Positions 41,000-55,639 are shown, numbered from the stretch's first letter. The stretch: DNA of 64,000 nucleotides from Antedon mediterranea (GCF_964355755.1 NC_092679.1:14620932-14684931); one strand, 5' to 3'. Translations and numbers: made by a program. Notes: generated from the letters alone by a model not told the origin.

Positions 41000-43900
41000 A
41001 GGACGTTTAGTTACCTGCAGGTATTAGCTCAGTACAAACTGTTTAAATTTGTAATCAATCATAACGTAAGATACAAACAAAAGAAGTAATTTCAAACAAA
41101 AAGTTTATTTTCATAATTAAAGCTTAGAGCAAGTCAAGTGGATTCTGTCAAGCCAACAATTACGTTTTGACAGGATTTTAAAGATTATTGTCAGAAGTTA
41201 GAAAACATTGGATGTAAAAAAATGAAAAGATGGCAAAGAAAACAGGCTGGTAAATTGTAGTGAGCCCTCTAGAAGATTGACCTACAGCTCACCTCTTCTG
41301 AAAAATTATTTATATTTAAAAATTTATGTCAAAAGCATTTTCCATTCTATATATTTTTAGAAACAGATTAAATGTTTGGGTCTACCATGAAATTATACAG
41401 TGTTATTTTATATTTTAATATACAGTACTGGATTTTATAATAAACAAACATACTGCAGTGTTTGTTGGTAGACAATTTTAAATTGAGTGCTAAATAAATA
41501 ATTAATTCAACTGAAATAAATTTTCTGGCACCACAATTGCTCTAACAATAGCATCTAGGGAAAAATAGCTGTGAAATTAAACTTATTAAAATTTAAACAA
41601 TATTAAAATATTTAATATCAAAACAATGTTTTCTCTGTGAGCAAAGAAATGGTCACAAATGGACTCAAATGAGCGTAAAAGAGCTTTCTTTTAATTAAAA
41701 AAGGAGGATGTCTATATTCTAACATTCCAATTAACTGGGAAACATGAATCTTAAAATGGTGTTAAACAAGTGTTGTATGGCACGCTAGTTAACAAACTTA
41801 ACTTGTGAAATGACCAAATAACTGGAAAGAGGGTCTTTATCTAGGTTGAGGTTTTTGTAACACTGTTAAATAGAGTGGAACGTATTATACAAAATACCAG
41901 TAAAGATATTGAGTGGAATTGATTTGATACAAAACAAGGCTGTCATGTTTGGTGTAGAGTATTATTATGTAGAAATGTACCCAACATCTGTTGATGGAAT
42001 AAGTATAGTTTATCTATCAGTAACATCACGTGAAAAAAAAATGGTAGACCGGTACTAGCAATGAATGTTTTTTTTCTTTTTAGCATTCAATGTACTTTGT
42101 TTATTTGTGTAAGTGTAATTCATTTCATTAAAAACACCATACAAACAATTACAATTGAACATTTTTTTGTATTCTATTACTGTAGTTGATGTAATTCTCT
42201 GAACCGTGTGATTGTATTTGTCTTGATCAGCTCAGTTGAGCACTGGTACATCAATTTTTGTTATAAACCAAAAAACTGATTGGCAACCATATACATATAT
42301 ACAAAGGCCAACGTCGATTCATAACTGAATTTTGTACCAATGTTGCCCTAGCAATCTCTGCCGCATTTGTCACAGATGTAGATGGTTGAATAGATAATGG
42401 AGTACATCCGCAGATAGTTTAAAGTATGTTACACTATTAGTGATATTGGTATCTTTATGGTAAGGTTTTTATCATACGAGTTAAAATTAAACTATGGTAT
42501 GCTGTCAAAATATCTATCTACTACAGATAAAGTTATCTTATCATTTTGTACTGAGGACCGACAAACACATTTGCATTCTTATCAAGTTTATCTACACTCA
42601 TGTTGGGGTAAGGTGGTCATAAGAACATGACGACCTTGTAAACATACGTTATCTCATGGCGCCAAACGTGAGGTCAACTTGCACGACACTGTTTGCCTTT
42701 TAAAGTACGTTATCCCAGCACTCAACTTTAGATATAGTAAACATTCCCATTATAAATACGAGTCTCTACGGAGTAAGTTATTTCAAAATCGACAAAAATC
42801 CACTTTACCAAATATGGTAAAAATGAAGGTTGTATACTTTTACTTCTAAAAAATCTCTTTTATTATAAGATATTTAGAACAATCAGACAAAAACATATGG
42901 CCATGCGATCAATGATGCGATGTACGGCATTTTATCAATCACTTTAGGTGATAAAATAGGGTAATGAGAATATTGAGTCAAGGGATAATACGTTAATAGT
43001 AGTTAGCATTCTCAAATAGCATCGTTTGTAAACAATGACCCAACACTGACCTTCATTAGTCTTTTTCCCAGGGTAGTGTTTAGTAATTACACAATTCGTC
43101 TATCAGTTTCATATTATGAAAATATGTAATGTACTACGCATCCAACCAGAATCATAATGTACAAATTTGGAAAAGTGTACAGGATTAGTACAATATTACT
43201 ACAACCTTTAATTACTTGAACAAGAACTATTATTTTATAACATTTATTGAAAAACGAAAACAACTTTAAAGTAAGAATATGTATGGCAAGAGAAAGTATA
43301 ATCATAAGTATAATAATTAACATTTTTAAACATATTTATTCTAAAAGTTTGGCACTATCTAATTACTAACACTAAAAATCTTATTCGATTATTACATGAT
43401 ACAAAAATTGCCTGCAGCCACAGTATACAGTACTATCCAATATTGAAGGTTGTGAGTTACAGGGATATACATGTAGTGTACAACATACAGTACAATAACA
43501 ATTACTGTGATATAATTGAAAATTTAAGAAAGGAATTTAAGACAAATACTCGTACATCTGTACATTTGGCATATCTGTGCTTAACTAAAAATCATTTCTT
43601 CTATTTGATTTGTTATCCTATGAAAATATTTTGCAAACTTGTTTCGTTGAGTATGTGTATTACTAAATATTAAAAATTTCGTTAAATAATCAAAGTAAGG
43701 TTACATTACGCAACAGAAAACAAATTGAATGTACGCTAAATACCAGGAAATCTTTTTGAATTTATAACATTCTTATCAAGTCACATCATATCAACATCAA
43801 CTGCACTTTGACATCTCGTTTTGAATAAACATCCCTACCACCTAGGTGTCGTTGCTATGGCAAAGCGCTAACTTAATTGGAAATCGACTCAACTCAACTT

Positions 43901-46900
43901 AGCACTGCATGCACATTCTAAAATAATAACATTTCACTTCTTCTGAGTTGTTATCTCATATTGCGATCATGTTTATTATGCTAAACAGGCCTATATCCAT
44001 AATTGATTCAGGTAAGCTCACAACCCCTCCCTCTCTCCTACCACACACTTTTTCTTTTTTTTTTATCTTCATATGCAAAACATAATATAAGTTTTTGGGA
44101 AAATACTGATGGTACCATCATTATGACTAAGCATTTGGAAAATACTATGATGGTGCATTATGACAAACAATACATGCCACACATCATTTTAAAGTTATGA
44201 TGTGTAGGTCTAACATCTGTCTGAGCGTAGATAAGAAGGCCTATGGTATCTGTCAGAGGCAATGTACGATCTTGTGTAGGGTCACACTGCTGCAGGCTAA
44301 GCTAGCAGCGAGAATTCTACATTCTAGCTTTTTGTACTTCAATTCATTAACAAGGCAACGATGTTTAGACTACTAGTCAATGAGTGTCGTACTATCGAAC
44401 CGGAAAAAGCCATTATAATTAATAGAACATATCGTCGTGTTTAGATTAATTGTAAATGATTGCCAAAACTATTAAACAAAAAAACATGTTACTATAAATT
44501 GTCAGCACAACCAATGTGCAATGGCTGTTGTCTATTGATGCGCTAATAACAGCAAATAACATCAATTAAAATACCAAACATATTTCTGTCTCATTATCGG
44601 CTACTACACAGGTCACTTTATAGGGGGCGTAATATGCACAAACTTGCTTTAGGGCTTTCTCCAGGGGTGTAAAAGAAAGTTTACACTATCAAATATCGGT
44701 CATCAACATTGACAAAAATAATTCATAGTTCAGGGGTATGATTTGTTTGTTGTGGTCTAGGAGTGGGTGATTCTATGCATGCTAAACAAGCAAATTGTTG
44801 AGTTTATCATACAGTACAGTTTAATAATAAAGATTGAATCGTGAATAAACGTGAGGTTTTATGTGGGTGGCTTGAGAGCTTGAGGTTAGGTTGATAGCGT
44901 GCTCCTCACGCCAGATACCTAAGAGTTGAAAAATTAACTGTACAGTATGTCAACAGTTTGGATAAGATGTACCAGTTTTAGCAAAAATGAACCCCTTAAA
45001 ATATAAAATCTACAACAATGAGGGTTTATTAGTTCTGGGAGAGGGTCTTGTTGTGTACACAATACCATGAACCTATAAAATCGTTTTACTAGGCCTACTC
45101 TTGTCAATAAAGCAACTTTTCTTTTGTTACAAATATGTTGGACTGAAGCCAATACTGAAGAGTATAGCAAATAAGAATGACAAAGATACTGAGCAACCGT
45201 TGTTTCTATAAATCAACTCCAGAGATCAATAATAAGAATTGACATCATAAACTGATGCATCACCTAATGATAACAGTAATAAATGTTCAAACAGAACATT
45301 TACTGTGAATAATGAAGAGATGTTACATACAGTAAGTAGAATCCTTAATGAGACATCTTCAGGAACCATCAAAGTGTTCCTTTAATAATGTACCCTGAAT
45401 AGCCACAATGATTTAACAATATTCTCCCTTGTTTCAGGATCTTCGACTTTTGATACACAACAGGCACAACATTTTACCAATATTCAAATAACAAATAGGC
45501 AAAAGAGAAAATAATAATATCCTGGATTTATAAAGCACCTAAGAATTAACAACATCAAATAAACAAAACCCTTGTTATTACTTTAATTTCTTTTGAATTT
45601 TAATAATATTAATTATAATTTCATCCTCATCTAACACAGCTTTTCAAACAAAGGCATGAACACTTATTTCAAGCATAGATGATGATTCACTAGTAGTTTG
45701 TATTGGAAAAAACCACTAGCTTATTGTAAAAGATCAATTAAATTGCTTGTATTGTTAAAACTACAATAGCTCTTTTATTTAAACTCTATAATTATCCTTG
45801 ACCGAATTTCAATGTTATTATTATAATAATAATTTGATCGCCTACAGTATATTTCTTATTAATAATTTGATCGTATATTTCTTATACTGAAAGAATGAAT
45901 GTTTTTCATACTACTACTAGTTATAATTTTCAAGGACAAAGTGCACACCTTTTGATAACAAATTTAATATTAATGACTATTATCACTATCAAGTATTCCA
46001 ATAAATGTTTCTCTTTATTTTTTGATTTTCCTCCTTATAACAAAAGAATAAAGTTCATTGACACCATTGTATTTGTCCCATCTAAAAACAATACAGTATT
46101 GTAATTTTTCCCTTTAATTTAATGTTATATTTAGGATCAGGAAAACAAAGTGTAATTGTACTATAACTTTCAATCATAAATGTGAAATTTGCTATGATAT
46201 GGTAATATATTATTAATATTATGTGTTTATGGACACACAATAAGAGCAACATATCAATTTTAAGTTCTACCTTGCTAAATGCTTGGAAATTGTACTTTCA
46301 TCACAATTTTCCTAAAGTCTTTTTTAAGTATGGTACGCCTATTTTATTTGCATTATTTTTCTTTAAGTGGGTCTCTCGTTAATCCAACTCTAAGCTAGTT
46401 TGCTAATATCAATAGCCAGTGGCTACTCTATCACTATGTATACAGTTCATCAGTTACAATAATATTTTCATTTACTCAATGTAATAATATTTCTTGATCT
46501 TTCAGCTTTTGATAGATTCTCTTCCGACAAATTAAATTCCCTTGTTTGGGAAATGATAATCAAGTATCAAATCAATTTACAGGAATGGTGAAAAGGCACT
46601 TTTTGCTTTGAAAAAAGATGAAAAGTGCACCAAAGTTTAAATACTGGCCAATGTAGGGAAAGATGCAATTTTATTTTTACCATGGAGAATTTCTCAATGA
46701 TGATTTGACACAGGATAATATTTATGTGGATGTTTATAAGAACAAAATGTTTGTTTTTCATCTTCTGATGAAGGTTGTCATTTATAAGTGATAACGATCT
46801 TTTATGTAAAGTTTCTGTTATACAGGTACTGTATCATATTTGAAGATACCTTGAATTATCTAATGGTTTGTGTATGTGCACATCAAGACCTGGGTTCAAG

Positions 46901-49271
46901 TCTCATTTGGAGAGATTATAACTCTCACAGACCATCTTATATGATTTTTTCATTTGACACAAAATTTAATATATCTTCCTTATATATACATCTAACTTTG
47001 TTAAAGACTATTCTTCAGTACTGTTATGTATAGATACTGTAAACAAAGTCAACCTCATCACACTCAGATCTGTAACCAGGTGTTACAATAGGAAGCAATA
47101 ACATGATGTGATAAGCAATAGAATGCTTAATAAGTACAGGCCCAATAGATCAGCAATTTGCCAACGAAGCATTATGTAATTTATCATCATTCATTATAAA
47201 ATTCATATGACATTAGGCATTGATCCAAATATTGCTAGAATAAAGCCCAAGGCATTTGTGATTTCAATCCTGGTAGCTCAATCCCATCATACCAGGGAGA
47301 ACGAGATCACTTCCAACCGAGAATATAATCCTTGTGATAAAGATCAAGAGGACAGATTGTGATCCCAAAGCCAACGCATCCAAATAAAGTGACTCAATTT
47401 CTATTAAAATCTATAGATAAAATGAGTCTGAAGTTGACTTTGTTCTTATACTTGACTTGAATAGGTAAAAATATTGGTGGTGGCATTGCTATGTTTTGCT
47501 GGAGGCTGGGATGAGATTAAATATCATTCAGTTTCCTAATAATTCTGCATTAAGCTGCTGGGTCAAAATTCCATCGTTAAATTAGATCTCAAATGTATAC
47601 AGACACACAAAGCATTTATGAAAACATCTCTGTTGTATTATTGAAGTTATTTCATGCACTACATAATATATTTGAAAATAGTTGGAATTTAATATTTAAT
47701 ATTTGGTATGATCATGGTACAGTATGAAATGTTTTTATAAACTAATACTGGTACACATCTGTAAAATTTTCATACAGTACATGAAAAAAACATGATGGTA
47801 TAAAACAGGACCAAGTGAAAATCTCAAGAGGGTCATCTTTAGAGAATAGAGGGCTGCAATAATTGTTAGTTGGATGTTTCCAACTTTGATGTTTCTTTAA
47901 TTACTGTAGTTTTCCTCATATGCAGGCAGGAGCAGACTTACAGTGTTCACAGACCAGGCTGATCACATTACCAGAATAGGTACAGAGGTAAAACCATAAG
48001 CAATTCTGTGCTTTGGTTCCATGTCCACCAAAGTCTACCAATGGCATTCCATTTCATTCTGACATTCATCCCATATTCTTTTAGCCATGTTGCTAGACTT
48101 TTCTCTTTCTTTTAAATATAAATAATGTATATCTTCATCATTAGTGTCATTGTCATAATTGCAATACTTTTTCCTTTATTAAATATTTATTACTTTATAT
48201 CATTTGTACTTGAAGACTGAATAGGGATGCTACAGTACATTAACCAGGAACCCACGTGGAACGTGTAACACTTAAAAGATCAATACTCGATGAGCAATTG
48301 TTCCCGAGGACGATGAGATAACGTGCCAATGACCGTGATCATCATTAATAATGTCTGTTGAAGCCCAAGAAATAGGTGTAATAACATTGTGAATCTTGTA
48401 CAATTTTGGACAACTGACTTACAATAAATTGTATTTGATAGTATTTGGACTATGGTCGAACAGTGCTAGTGTCTTGAAATAATTTAATTCAGGAATTTTC
48501 CGATACAGTACTAAATATATTTCATTATTATCTTATAAAATAGATTATCTTATAAATTAGTATAATATCATTTTAATATTTCTGCATTATTTAAAAAAGC
48601 AATTTACAGGTACCTCCTATTTAGGTACACGCAATAGATAAAATAACCATTTAAGACAGTCCCTGAGAATCTTATGTTTCAAATGCGCAAAGAGTTTATA
48701 ATACTGTACAAATCATATTATTTTACATTTTTTATATTCTACTGATAGTGATCAATGGCACAGTCCGTCTGTAACAGACGATGGCGAAGATGCATCTACA
48801 TTAGACACATATTGTGTGGTATACTGTATGTTTGTTGTGGTAATTAAACTCACATCATACTTTATTTGTAATATTGGTTCTTCTTTAGTAATGATGGTCG
48901 ACTAAAAACAAATAAACAAATGAATATACTGTACTGTAGGATACAACAAATCAACAAGTTTAAATACAGTATTTACAGTGTACTGTACTGTATACAGTCA
49001 TTCACTACAGTAAAACTAGCTTTCTTTATCAACAAATATAACATTGCTGGTATATATGTACGCTGACAATGAAGAGACAAGAAGAAGTCATTGATACCCC
49101 TTGAGAACATTTCATCAGTTAACAGATGCTAACATATTTCTACATACCTGGATATCATTTGGATCTTATCAATGCAAATACATAATTATAATATTGTATT
49201 ACGGTACCGATTGTAAAGCAGCTACATATAAATTAAATATTTTGCCACCAGAGGTTCATTTAGAGGGGTTG
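41000..49271. other. Non-coding stretch, no gene recognised
   Basis: AT-rich sequence without a recognisable exon. It includes a fragment AATAATATCCTGGATTTATA at 45517 that recurs at 26235, and a small duplication at 45830-45885. It is either the first intron of STARD9 or upstream DNA. A weak 48-nt candidate exon at 48854-48901 is listed separately. Confidence 0.5.
48854..48901 (-). other. Weak candidate 5' exon (48 nt)
   Basis: The block has a strong acceptor (TTATTTGTTTTTAG) and donor (GAT|GTGAGTTT), is phase-0 compatible with the P-loop exon, and reads STIITKEEPILQIKYD. In kinesin-3 motors a TTI.N segment lies in the missing region, but similarity is too slight to call, and the conserved F-D-Y-x-Y-W-S block is absent. 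Confidence 0.2.
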
Positions 49272-49438
49272 TAAAGCTCTGTCTTTACTATCAAACTGAT
49301 TTGACCAAAAAAGTATGATCTAAATATATTTGGTAGTGATATACCCAAATATGATAGTAATATGACATCATCATGTCCATATATGGGCACATTACATTTT
49401 GTTGTCACATAAAGCTTGATAGTGTAGACAGAGCTTTA
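49272..49438. mobile_element. MITE (GCTCTGTCTACACTATCAAA family), copy 2
   Basis: 167 bp with ends TAAAGCTCTGTCTTTACTAT and ATAGTGTAGACAGAGCTTTA; interior CATCATCATGTCCATATATG is shared with 22605-22728. Confidence 0.85.
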
Positions 49439-50795
49439 GGGTGCTGTAGGAACTCCCCTTTGCTGGATACAGTATACACATATTATTAAACCAATTCTTG
49501 TGTAATACAGAGATTATTATTGAAAACCTAAAATATACTCAGATGGCATGGATACTATACTTTAAAAACACAGGGTTCTCAATTATTATGGAATGTCTTC
49601 GAAATTCAACCCTACAGTATTATGGATGTATCGGAGTGAAGATAAATAAAAATACATACAAACTGTATAATTATGATTTGGCCTTAAATTATAGAAATCA
49701 AGACCACACAATGAAGATTCAGTATTTCAAAAAACACTTTTAATACGAGGAATTAGAGATAGTATTCTAGTCATGCAAATGTTTATGAGTATATCATATC
49801 ACAATACATTACAAAATGTAACTATTTTTAGAACACTGTTATCTGATGCCAAATAATATGGTTTTCCTGGACAGACAAAAAGACACTGTCTACTTGATTA
49901 GGGATGTTCTTAAAATTTTAAATAATTTTGTTATATTTTAATACACACTCAGTTTAAGTGTGTTCTATTTTATTCTACATTTTATAGAATTTTAAAAATG
50001 TATGCAGATTGCTAATTAGGCCTATGTTTGATTTTTTGTTCTGTGCTTCTCCCTATGTACAGTAGTATTGAAATAAATCAAATCAAGTGAAGTGTTTTGG
50101 CATCTGTTTTTAACATGTATTAAAATTGTCTTGGATTCATGTTGTCATCATGAATAAATGAGTTCTTGTTCCTCCTATAATAATATAAACAGTTTATTGT
50201 TTATGATGCAGAACTTTCTCAGCTATGAATTTAAAAAACAAAGGATAATGATGTTGCTGTAAACTGAATGTTGGTAAGCTGCCATTAGAATTTTTTTTCT
50301 TTATCATGAAATGTAATTTTAAATTGGTCGACTATACATGTTTAAATAAAGAATAAGTTTTTTGTTTGTATTTAAATAATTCCATCATTTTGCATTGAGC
50401 ATGTATTGTAGGCGTAGTATACTTTATAGTACTATTATATTTTTAAGTATGTCAAGGAGGTGTAATTGTGTACACTATTGAAAATCATTAAAATAATAAG
50501 CTGGTGCCCTATTTGCCATATACTGTATTTTAGGCAGTCAGGTGGCATACTTGCTTCACACAAGTTAATAATTATTTTTATTTAACATATTTCTGTGCTT
50601 ATTTGTTTAGTTCAACAAAACTAGGGCTAACTATCTCTTCTTCTGTATTCTTCCATATTATTAGATAAATAATTAATAAAAACCACCTCTGAAAAAAAAG
50701 TGGAATTATATTTTAAACTTCACTTGTTCATAAATATGAAAGACTAGAAAATAATATTTGATTATTAAAATTTAAAATTTATTTAATGTTGTTAA

Positions 50796-50955
50796 AATCA
50801 AAATGACTGAAAACAATTGACAATGCTATATCAGTGGCATGATTCTCTATTGGAGAAAGCAAAAAGCTGAACGATAAAATAAATAAAGTCAGACAGAAAT
50901 TGCCGAGCTTTCGGGTAACAGTACTTTTACTGTAAATGTTCAACTGTAAATAAAT
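50796..50955 (+). repeat. Dispersed repeat, copy 3
   Basis: A diverged copy: AATGCTATATCAGTGGCATG, AACGATAAAATAAATAAAGT, GACAGAAATTGCCGAGCTTT and CGGGTAACAGTA follow the same order as the copies at 100 and 10396. Confidence 0.65.
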
Positions 50956-51904
50956 ACTACTCGGTCAAAATTTATAAGAACAACTGTAGCCCTGTAGCCT
51001 TATTCTTGAAGTGCCCTCTTCAAACTAGAGAGAAAATGAAATCTATTTCGTTTGTGTAACTACAGTACTGCACAGGCTATTTCGTCAAGTCTAGATGTTG
51101 CTATCAGGTTGTTGCTACTGTATTTTGTGGAAAAGCTCTATAAAAATGGGGGCCATGGGGCTTGAAGGAATTATGAGTTTGTACTACAAATACTCATCTA
51201 TACTGTACACCTATCTATAGTACAGTAAACCATGGAGGTTGGAGGTTTACTCATTCAAAAGCCTTTGGTTATGTTGAATACTACAATACAATAGTACTGA
51301 ATGGCTACCATCAAAACGGCGTAATAAACAACATCGTTCAAATATCTACAGTTCATTAGATACTAAAATCAATATACAATGTGAGATATTTCACAACACA
51401 ATTTACACCAAAGATTATTTTCAGTAAAAATGTACACTACTATTCACAGTAGGCCTACAGTAAATACAGTAAGCATCATTGAAGGAATGTAACATTTATA
51501 CTGGCAATTCTATTACTAATGTTTAATATTTTGGAGAATTTACTGTTGGACAGTATTGTATTATATATTAATAACAATGCAAAATTTCCCTACAGTAAAA
51601 TCTATTACACTGTATTTAATATCTACAGTTGATTGAAATCAGCTATTTAATATTTATGGTGTCTTGATTTGATTATAATAAGTAATTCAATTTATTACCA
51701 TGGCAACAAGGAACACATTGCTATAGTGACCTCTGTGAATAATATACTGTTGAAACAAACATTTTAACATGTAAAATAAGTACAGTATAAAATTGATTGT
51801 TGATCTTTAATGAACATTTATCATTTACAATTTTAATTTTTACAATGTTTCTTTTAAATGTAAGTTTTTAAAGGTGTGTTTAAGTGTGTTATTTAGTTAA
51901 ATAT

Positions 51905-52085
51905 ACAGTAGTACCTCTCCTTTGGGACACGCTTTTAAAGAGATTACCCCTTCTAAATTTCCTATGAAATAAATAAGGGTAAATAATAACAGTATGGTCA
52001 ACCAATATTCTGGAGACACTCCTATTAATGAGATACTTTGTTGAGTTGCGAAGGTGTATCCTTAATTAGGTTGTTACATAAAATC
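51905..52085. repeat. GTGTCCC-type dispersed element
   Basis: ACAGTAGTACCTCTCCTTTG, CTGGAGACACTCCTATTAAT and GATACTTTGTTGAG follow the order of the element at 18580-18740. Confidence 0.5.
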
Positions 52086-53462
52086 TTTTGATATTTTTGT
52101 TTACAAATTGAAATTCTATTTATTTAATATAAAAACAATTTGTAGTCAACGATAACAATATAATGCAACACTATATCAGCGATACCTGACAAAAGAGGCT
52201 ACAATATCCAACCAATTCATGCCACCACAACACAGCATGTGGGAGTTGACTGTAACAACTCAAAAACATCGATCAATTTCAAGACCTCACAACTTTACAC
52301 AAAGCAACGATTATTGTCATTTAGGTAACTTAACAAAGCTCTGACACTCAGTTACTGTAAAATAATATTCACTGTATAGTATTAGTGTGTGATTATTTCC
52401 ATTCACCTTCAACAAACTTTTGTTATAAGTATGCGTTACTACAGTACTGTATTAGTATTAGTATACAAACAAATGCAGACATACAACTACATGGGTTTTA
52501 GGTTGGGTAAAGTTTCTAAAGGTACTGTATATCGATGATAATCTTTAATGAATAAATTAATTTTTAATGATTTTCAAGGTAAGATCAATTTCTAGATTAT
52601 GTTTATGAAAGTAAACTTGATTCTTGTTTATACCATAAATGATGACATATCGTAAGCTCCTTTAGGGTATGTTCAGACTCATGGCTTGAAGGCAGCTGAT
52701 TTTAAACGGCATACACTTTTATTTCCAAGCCTATAGCCAGGGTACTCATGGGGTTTGAATGTGCCCTTTAAAAGATACTAGCACTAAAAGTGCTAGTCCT
52801 AGGCCTACAGTAGCTCATAAAAACTTAAATCCTACCTACATTATTAATTAGTATGATCGATTGCAAATTGCATGACTAAATCTTACTGAAACTGTAATTA
52901 ATAATAGTTAGAACAATTTACAATTTATGCTATTTTGATGATTTTTGTGTAGAACACAGTATATACTTTTTTTATGATGATTCATACATGATTCATGTAC
53001 AGTAGGATGGATTACTAAAAAATATATGCCTTTATTTATACATTCATTTTTTTTTTCAAAAAATGATTATCCACCCACTGGAAATAGATAATGAATTTTA
53101 AGTGTTTGTTCAAAAGCATGCTTGGCATACTAATACAATCTAAGTATTCTTTTGTAAATACTGTATATCACAATGAAATGATGATATACTTGATGAACCA
53201 ATTTATTGCCAAAATATTTCAAATTCATGTTTGTTCTTGACACTGTGGTTTTATTGGGTATTTTATACACAATTTTATTGAAACACATACAGTACTTCCT
53301 TCCTATACAGTATTTGAGAATCTTTTTTTTTTAAGAAAAAGACATTGTTACCGGTCAAACATGTATTTTAATTGTAAATCAATAGTTTGTCTATTCTTTT
53401 TTTAAATAAATGATGAGGTTACTGTAGTTTTTGTTATATTATTGTTGTTCTCATGTACAGAA

Positions 53463-53670
53463 TGAAGGAATGGTTCTCAGACATTTTTTGGAGGGGTGTA
53501 AGGCCTACAGTATGTCAGCTACATTAGGCACAAAAATTGATATCCAGAGCTCAGCATCCTGTTGTTAGATTGCCTTGTTTAAACAATTTTTTTGAATAAA
53601 TAATTTTCGTGTAGCTGACATACTGTAGGCCTTACACCCCTCCAAAAAATGTCTGAGAACCATTCCTTCA
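53463..53670. repeat. Perfect 61-bp inverted repeat with 86-bp loop
   Basis: The left arm (53463-53523) and right arm (53610-53670) are exact reverse complements over 61 bp; the arms include GAAGGAATGGTTCTCAGACA and TTTTTTGGAGGGGTGTAAGG. A transcript from either strand would fold into a long perfect hairpin. No target-site duplication was recognised. Confidence 0.95.
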
Positions 53671-54604
53671 GGGTTTATCTGTGGCCGCGACACCATCAGT
53701 TCTACATCCCTTGCTGATACAGCGCACTGCGAAGAATATGAACATTGTACAGTACTGTTGGTATATGTTGCAGCCAGACATACAGTAATATAAGATCAAA
53801 GGACTGTTACGAGTTCTTATTTTGATCTTGGAAAGATCAGCTCAGTGTCTGTTGTTAGATTGCCTTGGTTTAAATATTATGGTTATGAGCTGTTAAGACA
53901 GCATTAATAAAATAAAGTTTCAAATAAAATCAAATTGTTAATAACTTTCTTACTACCTGTATAAGTATTGTCGAAATGCCCAGAGGTTTGTTGATATTTT
54001 TAGTTTGTGGTTGTCTTGAATTACAGGTCTGGGAGGTATGTATATTGGAAAAACCCCCCTTATTTACGGCAGTAAACTATCCTCAGGCAACAACAAACCT
54101 ACAGTTTACGTAGTCTTTTATTAAGCAGTAAAAGGTATAACAAGAGCAATGAATATATTTCCTAGTTGTTTAACTGCAAATGAATTCTAAAATAGACATT
54201 TTGGCTCTGTGAAAATGAAAAGACAAATCAAGGTTACTACGATACCACAACATACACCCAATCTCTTGGGCAGCTGTCTACTGAAAACTTGACAATGAAT
54301 TCCTCAGAGGAGTAACTTAAACTGATGAGAGCTCTGGTCTTTTGAATCTTGGAATTCACCAAGACAATGTGGAGGAGTGAAAGGAGTAAACAGATAACAT
54401 TGAATTTGCATTGTGAATAGGTGTCAATACATGTGTTCTGTACTTGACTTACCTCTTCTAGTAGCCTGTCAATGGCTCTGCAATATTATATTTCAATCTC
54501 CCTGTTCGCAAATTTGTCTTTCAAAATCTTTACTCGATTTAGATGTTGTACAGGTACAGTAGTTACAGACCTGATATCTGGTTGAACCACAAATTGGGCC
54601 TGTT

Positions 54605-54850
54605 GATACTATAGCTGCACTGAACTACAGTACAGTATCCATAGTCCAAGTACTGTAAAAGACCTACCGTAAAAGTAAAACTGGAAGCTCAAAATGTCTT
54701 TATACACTTTGTTTCCATTTGGTAGCTGCACTAAACTATTGATATTAGAAGTTTAAATACAGTAAAAGACCTACAGTAGGCCAATACATATACACAGTAA
54801 CTGGAAACTCTTCCAAATCCACAAAAGCAAAAAGTTCCTAATTCCTTTAT
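54605..54850. repeat. Diverged tandem duplication, about 115 bp
   Basis: Two halves share TAGCTGCACT(G/A)AACTA, ACAGTAAAAGACCTAC/CTGTAAAAGACCTAC, AACTGGAA(G/A)CTC and TTTATACTCTTTG/TTTATACACTTTG. Confidence 0.6.
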
Positions 54851-55139
54851 ACTCTTTGAAAAAACTTATTCTGAAAACTAAAGATTTATGCCAATTTTTT
54901 AAACAGACACCTTTTAAAGATGAGAAATTAGTGATCTATCATCACAGTACTATACAGTTAGTACTGAATTGCATACACATGGCTGCCAATTACCAAGTAC
55001 TATTAAAGTGACTGAAACAATTAAGTAATCTTTCAAGGAAGTGTAAACAAATTAAGTGTTCATTGGCTAATTTCACCCTTCGTTTAATATACACATTATT
55101 AAAGCTGATACTGACTGTCATCAAGTAAGTTAGTTAAAT

Positions 55140-55223
55140 CATGGAGAAATAAGTTAGGAACTTATTTCTCCATGGTTAAATCATAGAGATATGTATTATA
55201 GTGTTCACTATAATATCTCTATG
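55140..55223. repeat. Twin hairpins separated by GGTTAAAT
   Basis: The first hairpin (55140-55174) has perfect 16-bp arms CATGGAGAAATAAGTT and a 3-nt loop. The second (55182-55223) has arms CATAGAGATAT..TATAGTG with a small bulge. The direct repeat GTTAAATCAT precedes each and follows the second. Confidence 0.85.
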
Positions 55224-55439
55224 GTTAAATCATGGTTAAATTAGTCTAAATAATATAATAAATGATAAACACTATATATATAAAAATCAAGTGTCTCAAA
55301 GGCCCTGAAATGGTATTACAGAACGTACAGTAATGTAAATCTGGTTTTTTTTAAAGAGTTTCAGCGATTATTTTCAGAGAGTTGACTAAATTGTTTTTTT
55401 CTTACTTATATAATAAATACTGTACATTACTGTAGGAAG

Positions 55440-55562
55440 GATGGTCACACACTACTTATTATAAGCTGTGCTTCAGATTCCCCTTTCCATTCTTTTGTTT
55501 TGTAATGATTATTTATGTATGTTTATGATTTTGTAAATGGAAATAAAGAAAAAAAAAAAAAT
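55440..55562 (+). repeat. Retroposon 3' end with A-rich tail
   Basis: The segment GTTTATGATTTTGTAAATGG, then AAATAAAG and a run of A resembles the 3' end of a processed or LINE-type insertion. Similar AAATAAA(T)nAAATGAAATGA tails occur near 50075, 53910 and 55935. Confidence 0.45.
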
Positions 55563-55639
55563 AATTGTATTTTGCATCCACAATGTATAACTCAGAAAAA
55601 ATGGTAATATATCATTAGACACACAGTGGTCTCTTCAAA

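Noticed and set aside
46273-46313. 41-nt block reading ENCDESTISKHLA with AG and GTAGAA borders
   Set aside because: The donor is poor, it has no phase partner and no similarity to the missing motor segment.
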